Of a stretch of DNA of 15,036 bases, positions 1 to 4,860 are shown piece after piece (the first letter of the stretch is position 1; each line of letters begins with the position of its first letter). The notes under the pieces were generated by a model that had not been told where the DNA came from, did not search any database, and saw only the letters and a list, made by a program, of their open reading frames with translations. Position numbers and translations under genes: made by a program. The DNA comes from an uncultured Porphyromonadaceae bacterium (GTDB lineage: Bacteria > Bacteroidota > Bacteroidia > Bacteroidales > Paludibacteraceae), in contig CALEJM010000010.1 of the NCBI GenBank assembly GCA_937898265.1, positions 1 through 15,036 of the forward strand, written 5' to 3'.

Positions 1-716
1 CGTTCGATGGCACGTTGAACAGGGATATGAACGCGGACAACGGTGTCGGAGTAGGTCAGTCCCTTGACGCGGTTGGCAATCGGGACGACTTCGGTGACGG
101 CAACGTCGTAGACTTTGTTTTTCAGGTGTTTCAAGCGGACGACGTTGAGCGTGTCGACATAGCTGCCGTAGACGGTGATTTCGGATGGCTCAACGGTGAT
201 TGGTCCAACGAGGATGCACGATGGCGAGAGCTGGATGCTGTCGGTGTCGGAGAAGATGACCTTGAGGGTCTTCTGACGGAGGCGACTGTAGCGCATGTCG
301 ATGACCGCCGGCACGCAGCGCTGCACCGAGAAGCCAGGATAGAGTTCGCTGGCGGCGGCAAGAAGCGAGTCGGCAGGATATTTCAGCACGCCACTGTTGT
401 TGAAGTGGTAGTTGGCGAGGTCGACGAAGATGGTGTCGTGAGAGCGTCGGCGGAAGAGGCTGAGGGCATTGCCCTGCTCTACTTTGAGGGAGACGCTGAC
501 CGACTGCGGGAGGTCGGTCTCGATGCGGATGTCGCCCGGTTTGTTGACGTAGGCCACTGGGATGCCTACAGTAAACTCGCCCGAGCTCTCCTTCTGGAGC
601 AGCCAAAGGGCGAAGGCGAGCACCAAGAAGAGCAAAAAGGTTGCCGTGGTTCTGGTGAAGAGCCTGCCGACAACCTTTTTAAAGGCGTTAATCAAAAATT
701 TCCAAGCGTTGTTCAT
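1..716 (-). CDS. YbbR-like domain protein, membrane anchored (3' part missing, runs off left edge)
   Basis: Reading the minus strand from the ATG at 716-714 gives an open frame of 238 codons that reaches the left edge with no stop, so the C-terminus is missing. Residues about 22-40 form one strongly hydrophobic segment (TATFLLFLVLAFALWLL) after a basic N-terminus, which fits a signal anchor. The rest is a set of beta-rich modules of YbbR type: a module around 'GEFTVGIPVAYVNKP' and a later one around 'SPSCILVGPITVEPSEITVYG'. In Firmicutes the YbbR protein CdaR regulates the diadenylate cyclase CdaA; in Bacteroidetes YbbR-like proteins are mostly uncharacterised. The gene lies 63 bp downstream of yajC on the same strand, so it is probably in the nusB-yajC operon. 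The usual full length is around 300 residues, so roughly a quarter may be missing. The long plus-strand frame over this region is a shadow. Confidence 0.85.
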   Translation of the reverse strand, partial: MNNAWKFLINAFKKVVGRLFTRTTATFLLFLVLAFALWLLQKESSGEFTVGIPVAYVNKPGDIRIETDLPQSVSVSLKVEQGNALSLFRRRSHDTIFVDLANYHFNNSGVLKYPADSLLAAASELYPGFSVQRCVPAVIDMRYSRLRQKTLKVIFSDTDSIQLSPSCILVGPITVEPSEITVYGSYVDTLNVVRLKHLKNKVYDVAVTEVVPIANRVKGLTYSDTVVRVHIPVQRAIE

Positions 717-779
717 TGTGTTGAGGGTTGAGTCCTGACCACAGAATCCCCGCTTTGGGGTGTTATGATTGATTAGAGA

Positions 780-1103
780 TTAGTTCTTTTTCTCGGTCTG
801 AGCAGCAGGTTCTTCTGCTGAGAACACCATGCCTTTGTTGACTTCGATGCATACGTCTTTGGCAATTTCCAAGACGATGATGTTGTCTTTCACATCTTTG
901 ACTTTGCCGTAGACACCGCCTTGGGTCACTACCTTGGCGCCTTTCTCCAAAGAGTTCTGGAATTTTTGAATCTCTTTCTGACGTTTGGCTTGTGGACGAA
1001 TCATGAAGAAGTAGAATACGACGAAGATGAGGGCAATCATGAGGATACCCTGCCAGCCGCCTTGTTGACCAGCTGCTGCTTGCAAAAGGATATTATTGAT
1101 CAT
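780..1103 (-). CDS. yajC: Preprotein translocase accessory subunit YajC
   Basis: This 107-residue protein has the YajC layout: a short N-terminus, a single membrane segment at about residues 18-35 (QGILMIALIFVVFYFFMI), then directly the conserved RPQAKRQKE motif (36-44). A small soluble domain follows, with the family's turn 'GAKVVTQGGVYGKVKDVKDN'. YajC associates with SecDF and the SecYEG channel in the inner membrane. The C-terminus (AEEPAAQTEKKN) is charged and looks disordered, as is common in the family. The gene begins 31 bp after the nusB stop, and its own stop lies 63 bp before the YbbR-like gene, all on one strand, so the three are probably co-transcribed. Length and motif are normal. 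Confidence 0.95.
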   Translation of the reverse strand: MINNILLQAAAGQQGGWQGILMIALIFVVFYFFMIRPQAKRQKEIQKFQNSLEKGAKVVTQGGVYGKVKDVKDNIIVLEIAKDVCIEVNKGMVFSAEEPAAQTEKKN

Positions 1104-1134
1104 AGTGAATTATTGTTTTACGTTTTATTTGTTT

Positions 1135-2091
1135 CTATTTGAATGGGTTGGCAGGTTTCTCGCCTACTTTGACGAGTTTGCCGCTGTTGCGACGGTTGAT
1201 AACGATTTTGTCGAGCACGCCGTTGACGAAATTGCCGCTTTTGTTGGTGCTGTAGGACTTAGCCAGCTCGATGTATTCGTTGAGGGTCACGTTGACAGGG
1301 ATGGAAGGGAAGTCGGAGAGCTCGGCCATGGCCATGGCGATGATGATGGTGTCCATGAAGGCGAGACGGGTGACGTCCCAGTTCTCCACATAGCCGTTGA
1401 GTTCGGCACAGCTTGCCTCGTACTGCGTCACGGTGAGTTGGAGGAGTTTGTGCGGGAAGATTTTGTCGTCTTCGTCGGTGAAGAGCGGCAGGAGTTCGCG
1501 TTGTGCCGTGTCGGAGGCTTTGAGCGAGCGGAGTGTGCGGTCGACGAAGCTGAGTACCACGTCGAGGTCGTCGCAGAGGTAGGCGCTCAGTTCTTCGGCG
1601 GTCTCGCGGAAGAGTTCGTTGGATTGGAGCACCTGTTTGAAGATTTTGCGCCAGAGGTCGACGTCGCTGCTGAACGAGTTGTCGTCGGCAGCCATATATT
1701 CCTGATAGAATGGCTGTTCGCAGAGGCTTTTGTAGACCTTGGCAAACAGTTCAGGAGCGTCGTGCCAGGTGAGGCCGCGTTCGCTTATGAAGTTGATGAG
1801 CTGCTCGTTGTCGCCCAGAAGGGTGGCAACTTTGTTTTGAGCAAAACGAAGGTTCGGGTTGAGGTCTTCCTCCGTAGGCATGAGTTTCATAGTGCGTGCC
1901 TCTTCGAGACGGCGCGCTACATAGCCGGAAAATTCTACTGGGAACAGGAGGAGGTAATGATATAGTTCGTAAGTTTTATTCAAACTATCGGTCAAGTCGC
2001 GCTCCATTTTGGTAATGGAGAAGTTGCCACAGTTGATGTTGGCATACAGCACTTGAAGGGTTTTAGCACGTGAGAGAGCTCTTGTAATCAT
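1135..2091 (-). CDS. nusB: Transcription antitermination factor NusB (long Bacteroidetes form)
   Basis: This encodes 318 residues from the ATG at 2091-2089. The open frame extends eight codons further upstream to 2115, but that ATG lies inside the promoter -7 element at 2113-2120, so the inner ATG is preferred, giving the NusB-like start MITRALSRAKTLQVLYA. NusB binds boxA RNA with S10 (NusE) and supports antitermination on rRNA operons. The helical C-terminal half (about 215-318) carries the recognisable NusB region: DWDVTRL-like 'NWDVTRLAFMDTIIIAMA', then 'FPSIPVNVTLNEYIELAKSY' and 'STNKSGNFVNGVLDKI'. E. coli NusB has about 140 residues. Here the N-terminal 'RxxAxxxLYA' motif and the C-terminal half are separated by a long helical insertion (roughly 35-200), a layout usual for Bacteroidetes NusB. 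It is the first gene of the minus-strand group nusB-yajC-YbbR. Confidence 0.92.
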   Translation of the reverse strand: MITRALSRAKTLQVLYANINCGNFSITKMERDLTDSLNKTYELYHYLLLFPVEFSGYVARRLEEARTMKLMPTEEDLNPNLRFAQNKVATLLGDNEQLINFISERGLTWHDAPELFAKVYKSLCEQPFYQEYMAADDNSFSSDVDLWRKIFKQVLQSNELFRETAEELSAYLCDDLDVVLSFVDRTLRSLKASDTAQRELLPLFTDEDDKIFPHKLLQLTVTQYEASCAELNGYVENWDVTRLAFMDTIIIAMAMAELSDFPSIPVNVTLNEYIELAKSYSTNKSGNFVNGVLDKIVINRRNSGKLVKVGEKPANPFK

Positions 2092-2112
2092 TGTTACTAC
2101 ATTTTCTGACCG

Positions 2113-2120
2113 CAAAGGTA
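2113..2120 (-). promoter_or_regulatory. Bacteroidetes-type -7 element for the nusB operon
   Basis: The minus strand reads TACCTTTG here, an exact match to the Bacteroidetes -7 consensus TAnnTTTG, 21 bp upstream of the chosen nusB start. This implies a very short leader. I see no convincing TTTG-type -33 element at the usual 19-21 bp spacing. Confidence 0.65.
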
Positions 2121-2277
2121 CATAATTTTATTCGTATTTCAGTTATTTTCGACGGTTTCAATTCACTAAAAAATCACTTTCGTTTTTTGGGCGCAAAAAC
2201 AGTGGATTCTGATGTTTTTTTTGGTGGTCAGTCTATAGATTTGTTAATCTTTGCATACAAGTTTAAAAGAATATTCG

Positions 2278-2285
2278 TACCTTTG
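2278..2285 (+). promoter_or_regulatory. Bacteroidetes-type -7 element for the 2334 gene cluster
   Basis: The plus strand reads TACCTTTG, matching TAnnTTTG, 48 bp before the ATG at 2334. A TTTG lies at 2250-2253, but its 24-nt gap is longer than the usual 19-21, so the -33 part is uncertain. The start codon has only A-rich sequence before it, as is common in this phylum. Confidence 0.7.
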
Positions 2286-2333
2286 CCACATTAAAATTCT
2301 CAACAACAACTAACCCTCAAAAAAAGAATTGCT

Positions 2334-3008
2334 ATGAAGAAAAGACTTCTTTCTGCATTGGTTTTGGCTTTTTTAGCCACAATGTCGCTCAGCGCAGCTA
2401 ACAGAAACGCTCCAAAACTCCTGTATGGTAACGCTCAATTTGTTTTGGAAGACGCTTTGGTTTATTTCAATCTCGACTACAGTCATGCCGTTGAGGTGGA
2501 GTATGGCCACGACGGTGTAACTCTTGATACTATCAAAGGTCACGGCATCTTCGAAGAAGGCAACGCTACTCACGACCAAGTGCTTCCTAACTTCATCAAT
2601 ATGTACGCCAAGAACTACGACAAGTTTGCAAGCAAGGCAAAATACCCTACCCGCATGACCCTCAACCGCAATGAGGCAAAATACGAACTCACTCTTGAGA
2701 TTGATACTATTGATACAGGCAGCGCCGTTGCCAAAGCCCTCGTACCACTAGCAATGGGCAAAGGTAATGTCATCTTCTCTGGCAGCATGATTGTACGAGA
2801 AATTGCTACTGGCAACACTGTATTCAAAATGAACTGCAGCCAACTTACCACAGTAGCAGGCGGTGCTCTTCCAGCAGCACGCCTTTACACGGTGTTAGGC
2901 ATCGAATTCTCTTTCCAGTATCTCTTCAACGTTGACACATTCACCTTCACCGTTAAAGAGAAGAAGGGCTACAACATCCCTTACCTCTACCCTGACGGAC
3001 AAAAATAA
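2334..3008 (+). CDS. Secreted protein of unknown function, 224 aa
   Basis: I do not recognise the family. The first 21 or so residues (MKKRLLSALVLAFLATMSLS, then A) form a clear Sec signal peptide with a basic start, a hydrophobic core and an SLSA-type cleavage site, and no lipobox cysteine. The mature part is about 200 residues with alternating hydrophobic positions, suggesting beta structure. Notable stretches are 'LEDALVYFNLDYSHAVEVEY', 'PTRMTLNRNEAKYELTLEID' and 'NVIFSGSMIVREIATGNTVF'. The protein ends in 'YNIPYLYPDGQK'. There is a single Cys (in KMNCSQLTT). It probably sits in the periplasm or on the envelope. It is the first gene of a three-gene run: the next ORF starts 21 bp after its stop and also encodes an exported protein, so joint transcription from the promoter at 2278 is likely. 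A structural or enzymatic role cannot be told apart from sequence alone. Confidence 0.8.
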   Translation: MKKRLLSALVLAFLATMSLSAANRNAPKLLYGNAQFVLEDALVYFNLDYSHAVEVEYGHDGVTLDTIKGHGIFEEGNATHDQVLPNFINMYAKNYDKFASKAKYPTRMTLNRNEAKYELTLEIDTIDTGSAVAKALVPLAMGKGNVIFSGSMIVREIATGNTVFKMNCSQLTTVAGGALPAARLYTVLGIEFSFQYLFNVDTFTFTVKEKKGYNIPYLYPDGQK

Positions 3009-3029
3009 TCTTTTCATCCTCATATCATT

Positions 3030-3479
3030 ATGAAAAAACTTGCATTAGCATTCGTTTGCGTATTGATGGTTGGACTTTTTTCCAACTGTGGCGGAGGCAA
3101 CGACCCTCAAGGCGCAAACCTCTTCATTGAGGTACCACAGTCAGATGGAATTGATGTTTACGACATCTACACCGTGATGTTCCTCCCTCCAGGAGAGAGC
3201 GCTGGCTACGGCAAGAACGTATGGAATAAATGCCTCGGCATCACGAGAATCGGCAACTACGATTATTATATGTTCCGTGCCCCTCGCAAGGAACTGGACA
3301 TCTATATTGAAGCACACTACGACTACTACGGTACCGCAGCCTATTACGGCGACCACTTTTCAAACGAACGTGTCAGCGTAAATCTGCGAGCCAACGACTG
3401 GGCACGCCTCGACACCGAAGGCAACGACCACAACGGCATCATGTATCGTGCCGTTCAAGGCAGCGGACCCATTCAATAA
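3030..3479 (+). CDS. Putative small lipoprotein of unknown function (paralogue 1)
   Basis: This is a 149-residue protein with an N-terminal lipoprotein-like signal: basic start, hydrophobic core and 'LFSNC' with Cys20. The Asn just before the Cys is not the usual Gly/Ala/Ser, so lipidation is likely but not certain. After Cys comes a Gly-rich linker (GGGNDPQG), without the acidic residues linked to surface export in Bacteroidetes lipoproteins. The mature domain is rich in Tyr and Asp and resembles the next gene: 'NLFIEVP' near the start, 'NYDYYMFRAPRKELDIYIEA' in the middle, 'NDWARLD' and then 'AVQGSGPIQ' at the end. The pattern suggests a single compact beta domain. It begins 21 bp after the 224-aa gene and ends 12 bp before its paralogue. 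I know of no function for this family. Confidence 0.78.
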   Translation: MKKLALAFVCVLMVGLFSNCGGGNDPQGANLFIEVPQSDGIDVYDIYTVMFLPPGESAGYGKNVWNKCLGITRIGNYDYYMFRAPRKELDIYIEAHYDYYGTAAYYGDHFSNERVSVNLRANDWARLDTEGNDHNGIMYRAVQGSGPIQ

Positions 3480-3491
3480 CACAAAATTAAC

Positions 3492-3968
3492 ATGAAAAGA
3501 CTCGCTTTAGTGTGCGTATTGATGCTCGTAGCCCTTTTCAGCGGTTGCGACGACAACGCACCCAACTTCATGAATCTCTATATCGAGAAACCTGTAAGGA
3601 CGGACGACGTGGGCGACAACTACTATTTCGTTCTCCGCGAAGTGAGATGTCAGCAATCCTACTACGCCACCGAAAAGGAGGTGAACATCTTCAACGATCA
3701 GGTAGAGACCAAGTTGATCAACGGCTACGAATACTACATGTTCTCCGTTCCACGCAACACGAACATCGTCTCCGTCGTGGTCGACAGCTACTATTGGAAA
3801 TCGGACAAAAACGGCACTGAAGACGGACCGCGCGAATCGTATGTCCACGTCGACCTCAAAAACTACGACTGGGCACGACTCGACCTCAACCGCATTGGCG
3901 CCGACGGCTACAACTTCCACAACGGCTACACCTACGACGTGGTTCAAGGCAAAGGAGAAATCAGATAG
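3492..3968 (+). CDS. Putative small surface lipoprotein of unknown function (paralogue 2)
   Basis: This 158-residue protein has the signal MKRLALVCVLMLVALFSGC, with Cys19 in a fair lipobox (FSGC). The two Asp residues directly after Cys (CDDN) match the acidic +2/+3 pattern described for surface-exported lipoproteins of Bacteroidetes, so outer-surface display is a reasonable inference. The mature domain is related to the preceding gene product: 'NLYIEKP', 'NGYEYYMFSVPR', 'VHVDLKNYDWARLD', 'HNGYTYDVVQGKGEIR'. The two therefore probably arose by tandem duplication, followed by considerable divergence. The mature region is Tyr/Asp-rich and mostly beta-like. It is the last gene of the run; a terminator-like hairpin begins about 25 bp after the stop. 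No enzyme motif is visible. Confidence 0.8.
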   Translation: MKRLALVCVLMLVALFSGCDDNAPNFMNLYIEKPVRTDDVGDNYYFVLREVRCQQSYYATEKEVNIFNDQVETKLINGYEYYMFSVPRNTNIVSVVVDSYYWKSDKNGTEDGPRESYVHVDLKNYDWARLDLNRIGADGYNFHNGYTYDVVQGKGEIR

Positions 3969-3992
3969 TCTCCTCGGCTGAACAGATAATCT

Positions 3993-4031
3993 TACATCGG
4001 GCACTTCTTTGAAACGGAGGTGCCCGATTTG
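3993..4031 (+). terminator. Probable terminator of the exported-protein cluster
   Basis: A perfect 9-bp stem, ATCGGGCAC (3996-4004) with GTGCCCGAT (4020-4028), can extend inward by three pairs (one G-U). It is followed by a short, interrupted T run (TTTGATT). The strong GC-rich stem downstream of the last lipoprotein gene fits a terminator; the T tract is weak. Confidence 0.6.
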
Positions 4032-4133
4032 ATTACGGAAAATCGTCCTTCCATATATCTAATACCATTTCTTGGCGCAAAATTCCGTAAACGCTGACAG
4101 AAAAAATCATTTCCGTCTCAAGAATAACCGACG

Positions 4134-4299
4134 CCGTTTCTCCACAACGATTTTCAAGGGAAAAATCTTCAAAACCATTTCGCAGACCACATTTCCACAA
4201 TAAAATTCCAGAAAACCATTCCGCAGACCAAAATTGCTGCAAGAAAATCGCCAACCGCCGTTTCGCAACCACATTTTCCCCACAAAAATTCCCAACGCA
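4134..4299. repeat. Degenerate ~41-nt tandem repeats, about four copies
   Basis: Four units start at 4134, 4175, 4216 and 4258, that is with spacings of 41, 41 and 42. Each begins with CCRTTYC; three carry CGCAGACCA or CGCAACCA (4181-4189, 4222-4230, 4264-4271). The second half of each is A-rich with a CAA/AAAATTCC-like core. Copies 2 and 4 are the closest. The spacing is not a multiple of three, so a translated repeat is unlikely. Weaker related pieces occur at about 4065-4107 and after 4313. Confidence 0.65.
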
Positions 4300-4410
4300 A
4301 AACCTCCGAAAAGCATCTTTTCGCACCCCCTGCAAAAACCGCAAAAACACCCCCAGAACAAAGACGTGAAAAAATCGCACTCTAACACCCCAGATACCAA
4401 AGAAAAAGTC

Positions 4411-4418
4411 TAACTTTG
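4411..4418 (+). promoter_or_regulatory. Bacteroidetes-type -7 element for the DUF3276 gene
   Basis: The plus strand reads TAACTTTG, matching TAnnTTTG. The predicted start of transcription lies about 80 nt before the ATG at 4505. No TTTG-type -33 element is evident at the usual spacing. Confidence 0.65.
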
Positions 4419-4504
4419 TGGCGATTTTTTCCTTATTATGCCCAAGTGTGTGCACAGCAACAATAAGGAGGAATTTTACTACTATCAATCAAGCACTTAC
4501 AACA

Positions 4505-4804
4505 ATGGCACAACACGAATTCGACAACGAAAACAGAGGTATTCCAGTGTTCTCCAAAGCGGTGAAAGCTGGCAAACGTACCTATTTCGTGGACGTGAAA
4601 CGCACCAAAGGTGGCGAAAGCTACATCGTAATCACAGAAAGCAAACGCATCGGAGGCAACAATCCCGACCAGGAGGCTACCTACGAAAAACACAAGATTT
4701 TCCTCTACAAGGAAGATTTTGAGAAGTTTATGTTCGCCATCGACGACGCCATCGCCTTCATCCGCGAAGACGAAGACACCGAAGTGGACGGCAACACTTT
4801 CTAA
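4505..4804 (+). CDS. DUF3276 family PUR-domain nucleic acid-binding protein
   Basis: This is a 99-residue protein from the ATG at 4505. The frame is open back to 4418, but the start MAQHEFDNENRG and the total length fit the family. DUF3276 proteins carry a single PUR-type fold (beta strands followed by a helix) and are related to Borrelia BpuR; members bind single-stranded DNA or RNA, and dimers form the working PUR unit. Visible here are the strands 'FSKAVKAGKRTYFVDVKRTK' (16-35), 'SYIVITESKR' (39-48) and 'KHKIFLYKEDFEKF' (62-75), then a helix and an acidic tail (REDEDTEVDG). It precedes pheT by 56 bp on the same strand with no TAnnTTTG promoter in between, so the two may be co-transcribed. 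A strong Shine-Dalgarno-like AAGGAGGAA lies 31 nt upstream of the ATG, which is oddly far. Confidence 0.88.
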   Translation: MAQHEFDNENRGIPVFSKAVKAGKRTYFVDVKRTKGGESYIVITESKRIGGNNPDQEATYEKHKIFLYKEDFEKFMFAIDDAIAFIREDEDTEVDGNTF

Positions 4805-4860
4805 AACAGCTTGACAAACACAACACACAACAGAATTAACGACTAAAACAAGATACAACA

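Larger units (their letters stand above)
2092..2333. other. Divergent promoter region between nusB and the exported-protein cluster
   Basis: This 242-bp AT-rich non-coding stretch separates the minus-strand nusB operon from the plus-strand gene at 2334. It carries one TACCTTTG element on each strand, both pointing outward (2113-2120 minus, 2278-2285 plus). I see no tRNA, repeat or strong hairpin in it. Confidence 0.75.
3969..4504. other. 536-bp gene-free region with a G-poor plus strand
   Basis: This gap between the lipoprotein cluster and the DUF3276 gene holds a terminator hairpin near its start, then about 390 bp made almost only of A, C and T on the plus strand, with degenerate ~41-nt repeats (4134-4299), and finally a promoter (4411-4418) and an ~80-nt leader. 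Two long minus-strand frames cross it, but their Cys/Phe/Trp/Gly-rich translations follow from base composition and the repeats, and I do not call them genes. Confidence 0.7.

Noticed and set aside
15..731. 238-codon plus-strand frame opposite the YbbR-like gene
   Set aside because: The minus-strand frame encodes a credible anchored YbbR protein in operon with yajC; the plus-strand product is a low-complexity Asp/Val/Glu-rich shadow.
1096..1965. 289-codon plus-strand frame opposite nusB
   Set aside because: It is the shadow of nusB in a GC-rich, codon-biased gene and has a Val/Glu/Phe-rich composition without family features.
4033..4488. Two long overlapping minus-strand frames (151 and 97 codons) in the gene-free region
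   Set aside because: Their translations are Cys/Phe/Trp/Gly-rich and follow from the G/T-rich minus strand and the 41-nt repeats; both overlap the DUF3276 promoter or terminator region and neither has a recognisable domain or a promoter of its own.
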